26,980 nucleotides of DNA from assembly GCA_900545995.1 (NCBI GenBank), contig URBM01000011.1, positions 1 to 26,980 on the forward strand, read 5' to 3'. The DNA is from an uncultured Collinsella sp. Its GTDB lineage: Bacteria > Actinomycetota > Coriobacteriia > Coriobacteriales > Coriobacteriaceae. The position numbers and the translations under genes are program-made. Under the pieces are notes generated by a model. That model saw nothing but the letters and a program-made list of their open reading frames with translations. It had not been told where the DNA came from and searched no databases. This document shows positions 7,296-15,498 of this stretch, in pieces; positions within the stretch are counted from its first letter, which is position 1; every line of letters starts with the position of its first letter.

Positions 7296-7316
7296 CAGGC
7301 ACCTTCGTGGTGGTTT
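7296..7316 (-). terminator. Proximal half of the cobW terminator, separated by the insertion
   Basis: Bases 7302-7316 pair perfectly with 5821-5835. This half lies 39 bases after the stop codon of the CobW-type gene (minus strand). CAG at 7296-7298 is the second copy of the target duplication. In its present form this half has neither its partner arm nor the T-run within reach. Confidence 0.85.
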
Positions 7317-7354
7317 GGCGGTTACGTAGCGGAAAAATGCCCGCTTAGATAAAC

Positions 7355-8485
7355 CTAGGCGCGGTGCCAGTCAGTCAGGCAGGCATCGAGGGAGGCGATG
7401 AGCGCATCCTTGTCCATGTGACGGCCGATGATGCACAGGCTCGTCATGCGGTCGCCCGTCTCGTCGTCCCAAATCTGCATGATCTCGGGGTTCTCGTCGA
7501 TGATCTTCTGCTTCTCGCCCTCGGGCGCGGAGTCAACGAACAAGCCGTTCTCCATCAGGCGCATCTGGTGGCCGGCCTGCTCAAACATGTAGCACATGTC
7601 CGGATTGCTGGCCTGCCACAGCGGGCCCTTGACGCGGATGACCTCGTCGGGCCACTCCTGCTCAACAAAATCGGTGAACTTCTGCAGGTCAAACGGCTTG
7701 CGGCGCGAGTACACAAAGGTCTCGATGTCGTACTCGAGCACCTCGGGGTCGTCGTGCTCCTCGGGGTGCTCCATGGCCTCGATCCAGGCGGCGGAGTTGT
7801 AGGCGCGCATAAAGTCGAAGCGGTCGGTATCGAGCAGTTCCTCCATGGGGACCTCGCCGTTTTGGGCCTCGACGATCACGGCGTCCTTCTGCAGGCTGCG
7901 CACGATGGCCTTGAGCTCGGCGATCTGCTCAGGCGTCACGGTATCGGTCTTGTTGAGGATCAGCGTGGAGCAGAACTCGATCTGCTGGATGAGCAGGCTT
8001 TCGATGTCGTCCTCGTCGATATCCTCGGCCAGCAGGTCGCGACCGCCGTTGAACTCGTCGTACATGCGGGCGCAGTCGACCACAGCCACGATGTTGTCGA
8101 GCGCAAGCTTGGGCTCGCCGCCCACCTTGGCCTCGTCGCAGAAGCTCGAGATGGTGTAGGCGATGGGGATGGGCTCGCAAATGCCCGAGGCCTCGATGAT
8201 GATGTAATCGAAGTCGCCCGAATCGGCAATGCCCTGCAGCTGGTTGGCCAGGTCGTCCGAAAGCGTGCAGCAGATGCAGCCGTTGGTGAGCGGGATGAGG
8301 TCGTCGGTCTCGGAAAGGCCGCCGTCGGCGATAAGGTTGGCGTCGACGTTGATCTCGCCGATATCGTTGACGATCACGGCGGCGCGGATGCCGCCGTCGT
8401 TAGCGAGGATGTGGTTGAGCAGCGTGGTCTTGCCGGCACCGAGGTATCCGGTAAGCATGATGATCTTCACGGGTTTGTTGGGCAT
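7355..8485 (-). CDS. COG0523/CobW-type GTPase (metal chaperone family)
   Basis: 376 residues from ATG 8485, which has AAAGGAGG at a 4-base spacing; the upstream ATG at 8506 lacks one. G3E-family GTPase features in order: Walker A GYLGAGKT (about 13-20), the metal-binding motif GCICC (about 69-73, CxCC), EASG (about 98-101) replacing the usual ESSG, and NKTD base-recognition (about 178-181). A CobW C-terminal domain follows, rich in acidic residues. Members deliver zinc, cobalt or iron in a GTP-dependent way; the metal cannot be told here, and no Zur-like operator was seen. It lies downstream of the ArsC-like gene in the same direction with an 86-base gap. Its terminator is disrupted by the IS. 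Confidence 0.92.
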   Translation of the reverse strand: MPNKPVKIIMLTGYLGAGKTTLLNHILANDGGIRAAVIVNDIGEINVDANLIADGGLSETDDLIPLTNGCICCTLSDDLANQLQGIADSGDFDYIIIEASGICEPIPIAYTISSFCDEAKVGGEPKLALDNIVAVVDCARMYDEFNGGRDLLAEDIDEDDIESLLIQQIEFCSTLILNKTDTVTPEQIAELKAIVRSLQKDAVIVEAQNGEVPMEELLDTDRFDFMRAYNSAAWIEAMEHPEEHDDPEVLEYDIETFVYSRRKPFDLQKFTDFVEQEWPDEVIRVKGPLWQASNPDMCYMFEQAGHQMRLMENGLFVDSAPEGEKQKIIDENPEIMQIWDDETGDRMTSLCIIGRHMDKDALIASLDACLTDWHRA

Positions 8486-8571
8486 GTGCCCTCCTTTGTT
8501 AGACATGGCTTACAGTTGAATCTTATGCCAAACGCCTGCTCTTATACCCACGCGCCGGCAAATAACACAGG

Positions 8572-8913
8572 CTACTCCCAGGCTCCCCATACATCGGGGC
8601 AATAACCGACGGTGGCCTTTTTGCCGTTACGCACGATGGGCTCGGCTAGAACCTGCTGGTTCTCGAGCAGCTTGTCGAAGCGCTGGCTGGGGGTAAGGTG
8701 CTGGATGAGCGCGAGCGTCTCTTCGTCCTTGGCTTTGGGGTTGAGCAGCTTGTCGATGCCGCCGACCGCCTGCATCACGCTCGTGAGCTCGCCCTTGCTC
8801 ATCTCCTTTTCCTTAAGGTCAATAAACTGCACCTTAATGCGACGCTCCTTAAAATAGCGCTGGGCCTTCTTAGTGTCGAAGGACTTTTTGGTGCCGAAGA
8901 TTTGCACGTTCAT
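8572..8913 (-). CDS. ArsC/Spx-family thioredoxin-fold protein lacking the active cysteine
   Basis: 113 residues, the usual length for the ArsC/YffB branch. The fold pattern is clear: MNVQIFGTKKSFDTKKAQRYF, then RRIKVQFIDLKEK, then LLNPKAKDEETLALIQ and a C-terminal EPIVRNGKKATVGY segment. Relatives that I recall carry Cys in the TKKC-DTKKA turn; here the residue is Ser (KKSFDT), and there is no nearby CxxC. Redox catalysis by the classical route is therefore unlikely, and a binding or regulatory role is possible. The start codon lies just after a stable hairpin (8923-8944) that contains the only candidate ribosome site. True arsenate reduction is not supported. Confidence 0.85.
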   Translation of the reverse strand: MNVQIFGTKKSFDTKKAQRYFKERRIKVQFIDLKEKEMSKGELTSVMQAVGGIDKLLNPKAKDEETLALIQHLTPSQRFDKLLENQQVLAEPIVRNGKKATVGYCPDVWGAWE

Positions 8914-8922
8914 ATCTATGTT

Positions 8923-8944
8923 CCGCCGTTCTAACGAACGGCGG
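8923..8944 (-). promoter_or_regulatory. Hairpin in the leader of the ArsC-like gene
   Basis: CCGCCGTTC (8923-8931) pairs perfectly with GAACGGCGG (8936-8944) around a four-base loop. On the minus strand it ends 9 bases before the ATG at 8913, and its 3' arm contains GGCGGA, the only purine-rich candidate ribosome site. Folding should hinder initiation; that control role is inferred. Confidence 0.5.
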
Positions 8945-9088
8945 TCACCTCGACGCTGCAAAGCCATCTGATGGGCAATCTGCCTTTCAATCGTCGGGCG
9001 CGGGCAAAAGCCCAGCGCCCTCCTCTTTCAAGGCACCTTGCCTCATCAGCTGGCTTTTCGCTGACATTGATAGAACTTCGAGGTGACC
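8943..9088. repeat. Long imperfect fold-back element (MITE-like)
   Basis: The outer arms GGTCACCTCGA (8943-8953) and TCGAGGTGACC (9078-9088) are perfect. Inside them 8960-8973 pairs with 9044-9057 with one mismatch, 8974-8984 pairs in part with 9032-9042, and a central hairpin is formed by 8996-9005 with 9010-9020. Almost the whole gap between the flavoprotein gene and the ArsC-like gene can thus fold on itself. No protein is encoded. Confidence 0.7.
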
Positions 9089-9098
9089 ACCGCTGGAC

Positions 9099-9722
9099 TT
9101 ATCGAATGAAGTTGGTGCGGGCGCGATCGGCTTCGGGGGCTTCGACGCCGGCGGCCTGTCCTGCCTCGATACAATGCAGGAGCCAGGCCATGTTTTTGCC
9201 GATGTTGCGCATGGTGGCCAGGCCCTCAGCGTCCTGGGCGGCCTCGCCCGGCATGGCACCAAAGACGTTGTTCCAGTACGTGGAGGCGACCACGGGCATC
9301 TGGTTGATGGTGAAGTACTTGTTGAGTACATCGAACGTGGTCGACGTGCCGCCGCGGCGGGCAACGGCGACAGCGGCGCCCGGCTTGTGCGCAAAGGCCT
9401 TGCTGCCAGCATAAAACGCGCGGTCGAGGGCCGAGAGGATGCGGCCGCTGGGGTGTGCGTAGTAGACGGGGGAGCCAAAGACAAAGCCATCTGCCTGCTC
9501 GGCGGCAGCGATCAGCTCGTTCACCACGTCGTCATCAAAGGTGCATCGACCGCCAAGCTTGCCGCACTGGCCGCAACCGATGCAATCGCGGATGGGCTTG
9601 GCGCCCAGCTGAAACACCTCGGTATCAATGCCCTCGGCGTTGAGTTGCTCGGCGACCTCGGCGAGCGCGCGGGCGGTGTTGCCGTTTGCCTTGGGGCTGC
9701 CATTGACTAAAAGAACCTTCAT
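9099..9722 (-). CDS. Iron-sulfur flavoprotein (NADPH-dependent FMN reductase family)
   Basis: 207 residues. ATG 9722 follows GGGAG at a 6-base spacing; an in-frame GTG one codon earlier is less well placed. A flavodoxin-like fold begins MKVLLVNGSPKANGNT, the FMN phosphate loop. Four cysteines follow, C47, C50, C53 and C60 (CIGCGQCGKLGGRC), a compact motif like that binding a [4Fe-4S] cluster in Isf-type flavoproteins. The FGSPVYYAHPSG segment is the usual flavin-contacting loop of this family. The likely role is cytosolic electron transfer or quinone/nitro-compound reduction in an anaerobe; the physiological partner is unknown. It stands alone between hairpin-rich gaps. Confidence 0.9.
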   Translation of the reverse strand: MKVLLVNGSPKANGNTARALAEVAEQLNAEGIDTEVFQLGAKPIRDCIGCGQCGKLGGRCTFDDDVVNELIAAAEQADGFVFGSPVYYAHPSGRILSALDRAFYAGSKAFAHKPGAAVAVARRGGTSTTFDVLNKYFTINQMPVVASTYWNNVFGAMPGEAAQDAEGLATMRNIGKNMAWLLHCIEAGQAAGVEAPEADRARTNFIR

Positions 9723-9786
9723 CACAAACTCCCTCTGCTTTTGGTGACTTCTGCGGAGGATTATCGCACGAGAGGGCAGATGGCGT

Positions 9787-9827
9787 GGGGCGCGGTGCGA
9801 AACGGTTTGTGTTTCACATCGCGCCCC
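9787..9827. terminator. Strong hairpin after the GGDEF gene
   Basis: 17-base arms (9787-9803 and 9811-9827) with a 7-base loop pair at all but two positions, one of them a G-T wobble. It begins 7 bases after the GGDEF gene stop (minus strand). No T-run follows, so it may act as an mRNA 3' end stabiliser or a Rho-assisted stop rather than a classical terminator. Confidence 0.6.
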
Positions 9828-9833
9828 GTGGTG

Positions 9834-11363
9834 CTAGTCCAGCTTGGTGCCCGGTACTTGCGGTGCCTCTTTAAGCAGCGCTTTGAGTTCATTCAAAATG
9901 GAAACGGGCTGTCGGTCGACGGCGTCCAGATGAAGCGTAGCCACGCGAATGGGCGGCTGGTATTCAAGCGATCCGATGAGCACAGGCGAACCCAGGAACC
10001 GCTCGATCTCCTCTGCAATCGCGTTGGTCTCTTCGGGATCAAGGTCGTCGAAAAGCGCCACGAATGTCGGTCCTGTTGAGCGGAACAGGCGGCCCTTGCC
10101 GCGCGAACAATCCATGAGGCAGGCGGCGCTTTCGGCGAGCACGCGGTCGCCTGCATCGAATCCAAAGCGGGCATTGACCTCGGCGATATCGTCGACCTTA
10201 ATGGCAATAAAGCCAGCCTCGCGCGGCACGCGGCGCATCTCTCCGATAGCGTTGACCAGGGCGTGGACATCGCCCAGACCCGTTACCGAGTCGGTCGTAT
10301 CTGCCAAGCTGCGGTTGATAATCATGCCCACGTACATGTTAGGCTCGGTATCGGTGCCGTCCAAGCGGTAGCCCGTGCAGTCGCAAAGCGCGTACGCTCC
10401 GGTAGCATCCATAACGCGGTACTGCATGTAGTGGAAGTGCCACGTGCCGTTTATCACCATGTCGAGCTCGGCGCGTACGTTGTCGCGGTCCTCGGGGTGG
10501 ACGCGAGCAAGCCACATATCGACCGAGTTAAAAGGGTGCTGGGAGGGCAGGTCAAAATCGCGCACGGCGTTAACCGACCATTGCGATTCGCCCGTATCGA
10601 GGTTAAGGATGAACGGATAGCGCGTCTCAGAGCTCATGGAGATCGCCTGGAACACCCGGTCGTTGCAGGGAAGCTGATCGACGATTGGGTGTTGTGGCAC
10701 GTCATTGTCTTTCGGTTGCTGCACACGATGCATAAGCTTATAGCGATACATTTTGCGATCGGCATCCATCGTCATCTGGCGACGCGTATCGCCTGCAAGC
10801 GGGTCGACGTGCGAGCAACCAAAACTAAAACCGGCGATCATGGGCGCCTTGTCACCTGAGCTCGCCTCGATCAGCCCGGCACGTACCTGCTCCAAGCGCT
10901 GCTCGAGTTCAGTCTCGTTTGCGGAGAGCGAGATAAGCACAAACTCGTCTCCACCGATGCGGAACAGCATCTCATCGTGCTCCATGGTTTCGGAGAGCGT
11001 GCGGCAGATGCTCAGAATATAGCGATTGCCTTCGGCGTGGCCAAACTTATCATTGCAATGCTTGAGATGGTCGATGTCAATATAGGCGCAGGTGAAGGGG
11101 TCGCCTTTGCGCCAGAGCTGCTCGACGTGACGGTCGAGTCCGCCGCGGTTGCCCAAGTTGGTGAGCGGATCGATATAGGCGTTGCACTCAAGCAGCTGGC
11201 GCTCTTGTTGCAGGATGGCATGCGTCTTTTGCAGTTGCTCACCAACGGCGCGTAGCTCAGCAGGCAGCGCGGAAACATCGAGTTCGGCGGTCGAGACACC
11301 ATTCGCAAGTCGCTGAAGATAGGCAATAATCGATTGCTCGCCCAAGCGGTATGACTCGTTCAT
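9834..11363 (-). CDS. Diguanylate cyclase: GGDEF - PAS - degenerate GGDEF
   Basis: 509 residues from ATG 11363, with AAGGAGG nine bases upstream. A short N-terminal coil precedes a full GGDEF domain (IDPLTNLGNRGG ... IDIDHLKHCND ... RIGGDEF at 137-141), so c-di-GMP synthesis is expected. The inhibitory I-site is absent: the RxxD position reads MEHD. Residues ~240-350 match a PAS_3-like sensor (WLARVHPEDR ... YMQYRVMDATGAYALCDC). Residues ~355-500 repeat the cyclase fold but carry RSTGPTF in place of GGDEF and must be catalytically dead. There are no membrane segments, so it is cytosolic. It is a paralogue of the upstream GGDEF/EAL gene, with which it may be cotranscribed across a 127-base gap that contains a hairpin. 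Confidence 0.93.
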   Translation of the reverse strand: MNESYRLGEQSIIAYLQRLANGVSTAELDVSALPAELRAVGEQLQKTHAILQQERQLLECNAYIDPLTNLGNRGGLDRHVEQLWRKGDPFTCAYIDIDHLKHCNDKFGHAEGNRYILSICRTLSETMEHDEMLFRIGGDEFVLISLSANETELEQRLEQVRAGLIEASSGDKAPMIAGFSFGCSHVDPLAGDTRRQMTMDADRKMYRYKLMHRVQQPKDNDVPQHPIVDQLPCNDRVFQAISMSSETRYPFILNLDTGESQWSVNAVRDFDLPSQHPFNSVDMWLARVHPEDRDNVRAELDMVINGTWHFHYMQYRVMDATGAYALCDCTGYRLDGTDTEPNMYVGMIINRSLADTTDSVTGLGDVHALVNAIGEMRRVPREAGFIAIKVDDIAEVNARFGFDAGDRVLAESAACLMDCSRGKGRLFRSTGPTFVALFDDLDPEETNAIAEEIERFLGSPVLIGSLEYQPPIRVATLHLDAVDRQPVSILNELKALLKEAPQVPGTKLD

Positions 11364-11401
11364 GATGAATAACCTCCTTGGGCAGAACAACGGTTTGTAT
11401 C

Positions 11402-11432
11402 ATATCCCCAATTCGGTTTGAATTGGGGATAT
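11402..11432. repeat. Perfect hairpin with 13-bp arms between the two c-di-GMP genes
   Basis: ATATCCCCAATTC and its exact complement flank a GGTTT loop. It lies 59 bases past the stop of the EAL gene and 39 bases before the start of the GGDEF gene (minus strand). No T-run follows, so it could be a weak terminator, a processing signal or an operator. I saw no GEMM-type c-di-GMP riboswitch motif here. Confidence 0.7.
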
Positions 11433-11490
11433 CCGTTAGCTAATGGAGACAAATGTCCCCTTCGGCGGTGGTGTTTTGCGCGCGAGCGTA

Positions 11491-14208
11491 TCAGTTGTTA
11501 TTGCCACCATCGAGCAATGCCTCAAAATCATTCGCCGGGATGGGGCGGTAGTAGAGGAAGCCCTGAGCGTAGCGGGCGCCCATCTGTCGTAGCATGTTCG
11601 CCTGCTCATTTGTCTCGACGCCTTCGACCACGACGGGCAGATGGAGCGACTGCGCCATATCGAGCATTGATGTAATGATTTGCGCGCTGCGGCCTTGATC
11701 TCCGTCGGCGGGAACAAACGTGCGGTCAAGCTTGATGACGTCGACGTTGACGTTCTTGAGCATCGCGAGCGTGGACTGGCCGGTGCCAAAGTCGTCCATA
11801 TAGGTTGAGAAGCCGCGGGTGTGCAGGTCGGCAGTCAGTTTATCCACGGCCTCGGATTCTCCCGTATAGGCTGTCTCGGTGATCTCGATGCGCATGAGTT
11901 CGGGCGGTAGGTTGTATTGGGCGGCAAGTGCTCCCATATGTTCGGCAACGTCGCAGGCAAGGATATCCACGCGCGACACATTGAGCGAGATCGGAACCAC
12001 GCGAAGCCCCCGGTCGATGCGCTCGCGCAGCCACGAGGCGACGCCCTGCCAAATGTACTTGTCGAGCGTCACTACAAAGCCGCTTTCCTCGAGTGCGGGG
12101 ATAAACGTTACAGGCGAAATGAGGGAACCGTCCTTGCCAATCCAGCGCGTGAGCGCCTCGGCGCCAACGATCTCGCCAGTTTCCATGTCGACCTGGGGCT
12201 GCAGGTAGTAGGTAATGCGGCCGTTTGAGAACGCATACTGGAATTCGGTCAGCGTGCGGTGGAACGCGGTTTCGCGCTCGTACTCCTCGGGGCGGAAAAT
12301 GGCGACGCGCTCCTTAAAGTCGTTTTTTGCGCGCCGATTGGTAAACATGGCATTGGCCTGCGCGTCGATGGTGATTTCCTCGTTGGGGTCGATGGGGCAA
12401 ACGCCCATGGACGGCCAGAAACCCACGCCGTCATCATGCTTGGCCACGGCGGCGCGAACGCGGTTATAGATTTGATGGACGGTGTTGTGCTCAAAGGGGA
12501 TGAGAATGCAAAAGTCGTCTTGGCCCCAGTATCCTGCGACGCCCATCTCGGCATTCTCGATGTCTTTGAGGACCGTGCCCACATCGGCGAGCACGCGGTC
12601 GCCCTCGGCCTGTCCGTGCCATTCGTTGAACAGTCGCATATGGCCCATGTCGACGGTGGCGATACACCAAGCGGCGTCGCGCCTTGTCTTAAGAAATGCG
12701 TTGGCACGCCGCATAAACTCGCTGGGTCGATAGAGGCCCGTGAGCGTATCGATGCGTTCGGCGACGGCGCTTTTACGCTCAATCTCGGGTATGGGGAGGC
12801 TGTCGTTGGGTGCAAGCCCGCCGGCGGCGCGAAGACGACGGTCGAGTTCGCCTAAAACAGCGGTCGCTTGATTGATTAAGCGCTCGTAAAAGGCCGGGAC
12901 GACAAGACAGACGGGGGTAATGGTGTCGTTCGCGATTCGAACAGGAGCGAAAACGGCCTCTTTAAGATGATGGGTCAGTTGCTCGAATGTCTCGTGGTCC
13001 AGATCGTTGCTGAGCACGACGAACTGGGCGTTTCGCGAGCGGAAGACACGACTTCTGCCGCGGGTGATCGATAGCATGCGGCCTGCGTATTCGGCGAGCA
13101 TGTTGTCGACAGCCTCGGCCCCGTAGAGCTCGTTGAACTTTGCCGTGCCACAAACGCGGACCGCTATAAGCCCCGTCTCGCAACGGTCGCGACGGCAGGC
13201 ATCGATAGCGTTGATCAGCATACGCTGCGTTCCGAGGCCCGTGGCGGCGTCGACGGTCTCGGCGAGTGAGTGGTTAACAAGTTCGCCGACATAGAGCGAG
13301 GGGGTATTTCCGTCGCCGTCGATGCGAAACCCGCGAGCGCGGCAGAGGACGTAGTCGCCCGCGGCATTGCGCATGCGGTACTGCATGACGCGGCGGTGTT
13401 TGGAGCCATTATAGATTTGGTCGATGTCGTTGATGTAGGCCTCAAGGTCATCGGGGTGGACGCGCGTTTTCCAGTAATCGTGGCAGTTGTCTACATGCTC
13501 AGAAGGAAGACCGAGATCGCGCAGGGCGCCTTGTGACCATAGGGTGCGATGTTTGTCCAAGTTCTCGATAAAGCAATAACGGCCTTCGTTGAGCATCGAA
13601 AAGGCGCCAAAAACGCGATCGCTTATTTCGAAGTCGTCGGTGTGGACTTGCGCGATATTGCGTCGATCAAGATGCATGGCATGGCGTAGCTTGTAGTCGT
13701 ACATGCGATGGTCGGCATCGAGTGTCATGCGATTGGAGACTTCACCCAGGGCGGGGTCGGCGTGCGACACTCCGTAGCTAAACGAGTGGGGCATCTCGGA
13801 ATCGTTGTTTTTGAGTAGGACCGTTCGGCAGTGTTCCAGGCGCTCGGCGAGGTCGTCCTCGGTCGCAATCGTAGACAGGATGGCAAACTCGTCGCCGCCT
13901 ATGCGAAACGCCGCCTCGTCCACTTTCATATACAGCTTGAGATAGAGACTTACCTGCAAGATATAGCGGTTGCCCTCGTCATGCCCAAAGACGTCGTTGC
14001 AGTGCTTAAGGTTATCGATGTCGATAAACGCCATGGTCACGGGCAGTTCCTGCTCCCAGATTTCCTCTAGGGAATGGGCAAAGCCGCCGCGGTTGCCAAG
14101 TCCGGTGAGCTGGTCGGTAAAGGCCGTCCTAATCAGATCATCCTGACGCTCGAGAAGGTCACGGACGGTCTTTTCGAGCGTTTCGGTGTAATTGCTGGCG
14201 GTGTCCAT
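11491..14208 (-). CDS. GGDEF - PAS - degenerate GGDEF - degenerate GGDEF - EAL protein
   Basis: 905 residues from ATG 14208. The reading frame is open to 14376, but that stretch is arginine-rich and unlike the family, and the best -10 lies inside it. GGDEF 1 is complete (RIGGDEF, 103-108) with the I-site arginine missing (MKVD). A PAS_3-like domain spans ~205-315. The second cyclase fold has RNAQF and the third GQDDF (562-566), so neither should be active. The EAL domain (~655-895) keeps the key residues: E684 in EALTR, N743, E775/E778 in EITE, D805-D806 in DDFG, K827, E862 and Q882. It can therefore probably both make and degrade c-di-GMP. There is no membrane segment. It is divergent from the patatin gene. 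Confidence 0.93.
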   Translation of the reverse strand: MDTASNYTETLEKTVRDLLERQDDLIRTAFTDQLTGLGNRGGFAHSLEEIWEQELPVTMAFIDIDNLKHCNDVFGHDEGNRYILQVSLYLKLYMKVDEAAFRIGGDEFAILSTIATEDDLAERLEHCRTVLLKNNDSEMPHSFSYGVSHADPALGEVSNRMTLDADHRMYDYKLRHAMHLDRRNIAQVHTDDFEISDRVFGAFSMLNEGRYCFIENLDKHRTLWSQGALRDLGLPSEHVDNCHDYWKTRVHPDDLEAYINDIDQIYNGSKHRRVMQYRMRNAAGDYVLCRARGFRIDGDGNTPSLYVGELVNHSLAETVDAATGLGTQRMLINAIDACRRDRCETGLIAVRVCGTAKFNELYGAEAVDNMLAEYAGRMLSITRGRSRVFRSRNAQFVVLSNDLDHETFEQLTHHLKEAVFAPVRIANDTITPVCLVVPAFYERLINQATAVLGELDRRLRAAGGLAPNDSLPIPEIERKSAVAERIDTLTGLYRPSEFMRRANAFLKTRRDAAWCIATVDMGHMRLFNEWHGQAEGDRVLADVGTVLKDIENAEMGVAGYWGQDDFCILIPFEHNTVHQIYNRVRAAVAKHDDGVGFWPSMGVCPIDPNEEITIDAQANAMFTNRRAKNDFKERVAIFRPEEYERETAFHRTLTEFQYAFSNGRITYYLQPQVDMETGEIVGAEALTRWIGKDGSLISPVTFIPALEESGFVVTLDKYIWQGVASWLRERIDRGLRVVPISLNVSRVDILACDVAEHMGALAAQYNLPPELMRIEITETAYTGESEAVDKLTADLHTRGFSTYMDDFGTGQSTLAMLKNVNVDVIKLDRTFVPADGDQGRSAQIITSMLDMAQSLHLPVVVEGVETNEQANMLRQMGARYAQGFLYYRPIPANDFEALLDGGNNN

Positions 14209-14527
14209 GTTGTAAGCGGCTTTCTGAGGTCGGGGCGGATGGCGTCGGGCGAGCTCGTAGTGTACACGCGTCGTTGCTCGGCGCCTTGCGTGTATCCAGG
14301 CCCCCGCCTTGCTGCGTTGTTGAGTTGCTTTGCCGGCTAATGTTCGCTGTTGATAACAGCTGAGTAGTATAGACAACAGTGCACAATTATATATGGGCGC
14401 ACATGCTGTGGGCGGCTATTATTCGCCAAACGGCAACGCCTGGGTGCGCATGAAAAATGCGACTGAGTCGATATATGTTGACGGGTATACTTGTCCCGTT
14501 TTAAAACGCAGGAACGGAGATGGTCAC
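14209..14527. promoter_or_regulatory. Divergent intergenic region (EAL gene / patatin gene)
   Basis: No gene is seen in these 319 bases. Two good -10 boxes face outward: TATACT on the minus strand at 14366-14371, giving a leader of about 150 bases for the EAL gene, and TATACT on the plus strand at 14486-14491, 37 bases before the patatin start. Neither has a strong -35 box. The centre (about 14340-14480) is AT-rich compared with the flanking genes. Confidence 0.45.
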
Positions 14528-15397
14528 ATGGCACAGCCGGATACGACGCGCACGGTGGGGCTTGCGCTCGAGGGAGGCGGCTACCGCGGTATGTATACGG
14601 CGGGCGTGCTCGACGTTTGGATGGAGCGCGGTTTGACCTGCGACCATATGGTGGGTGTCTCGGCGGGCGCGGCGTTTGGCTACAACTTTAAATCACGCCA
14701 GATCGGCCGTGCCATTCGTTACAACAAGGCCTATTGCGCCGACAAGCGCTATGCGAGCGTGACCAGCTGGCTGCGAACCGGCGATATGTTCAATGCCGAT
14801 TTTGCCTATCACGAGGTGCCTATCGAGCGCGATCCCATCGACTTGGAGGCGTATCGCGCCTGCCCCATGCGATTTACGTGCGTGTGTACCGATATCGAGA
14901 CGGGCAAGGCCGTCTACCACGATCTACCGTATGGCGACGAGCGCGATATCGAGTGGATCCGGGCGTCGTCTGCCATTCCTGTGGCGACGCGTCCCGTTGC
15001 TATTGACGGGCATAAGTATCTGGATGGTGGCGTGGCTGATTCTATTCCCAGCGCATGGCTGTTTGCGCAGGGGTATGACCGCAATATCGTGGTACTCACG
15101 CAGCCGGCGGGCTTTGTGAAGCAGCCCAACAGCGTGATGCCCATGCTGCGGCGCGTGTTCCGTCACTATCCGGAGTTTGTTGCAGCGCTTGAGCATCGGC
15201 ATGAGGTCTACAATGCCACGCTCGATGACCTGGCACGTCGAGAGGCTGCCGGGGAAATCTTTGTGGTGCGGCCGAGCGAATCGGTGAAGGTGCCGTCGCT
15301 GTGCCGCGAACCGGATGAGCTCGAGCGCATCTACCAGGTCGGCCGCCACGATGCAGAGGCGACTTTGCCGGCGTTGGAAGCGTATCTGGCGGGGTAA
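14528..15397 (+). CDS. Patatin-like phospholipase family protein
   Basis: 289 residues from ATG 14528, with GGAG eight bases upstream. All catalytic features of the patatin fold are present: the glycine-rich oxyanion loop GGGYRG (16-21), the nucleophile elbow GVSAG with Ser45, and the dyad aspartate D166 in DGGVADS. It resembles the bacterial YjjU/RssA-like esterases of about 280-300 residues. No signal peptide or membrane segment is seen, so it should act on lipids or acyl esters in the cytosol or at the inner membrane face. The natural substrate is unknown. A hairpin lies just downstream and shuts off transcription against the convergent thi operon. Confidence 0.93.
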   Translation: MAQPDTTRTVGLALEGGGYRGMYTAGVLDVWMERGLTCDHMVGVSAGAAFGYNFKSRQIGRAIRYNKAYCADKRYASVTSWLRTGDMFNADFAYHEVPIERDPIDLEAYRACPMRFTCVCTDIETGKAVYHDLPYGDERDIEWIRASSAIPVATRPVAIDGHKYLDGGVADSIPSAWLFAQGYDRNIVVLTQPAGFVKQPNSVMPMLRRVFRHYPEFVAALEHRHEVYNATLDDLARREAAGEIFVVRPSESVKVPSLCREPDELERIYQVGRHDAEATLPALEAYLAG

Positions 15398-15408
15398 GGG
15401 TCGCATAC

Positions 15409-15454
15409 GGAAAGCGCATCCCGGAATGGAGGCCCAAACTGGGATGCGCTTTCC
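15409..15454. terminator. Bidirectional hairpin between the patatin gene and thiE
   Basis: 14-base perfect arms (GGAAAGCGCATCCC, 15409-15422, with 15441-15454) and an 18-base loop lie between convergent genes. T-runs are poor, so termination strength is uncertain. Confidence 0.7.
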
Positions 15455-15498
15455 ATTGCTGAAGATATGAGGCTGCGAATCAGCTGTTCGGCCTATGC

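Noticed and set aside
7364..8605. 413-codon plus-strand ORF opposite the CobW-type gene
   Set aside because: Antisense shadow of a GC-rich gene; the minus strand encodes all GTPase motifs and has the ribosome site.
8572..8913. Arsenate resistance gene
   Set aside because: The product lacks the catalytic cysteine and no ars genes are nearby.
11364..11490. Possible c-di-GMP riboswitch before the GGDEF gene
   Set aside because: The hairpin at 11402-11432 is real, but the conserved GEMM bases are absent.
14209..14376. N-terminal extension of the GGDEF/EAL protein
   Set aside because: No ribosome site, arginine-rich and not family-like, and it contains the best -10 box.
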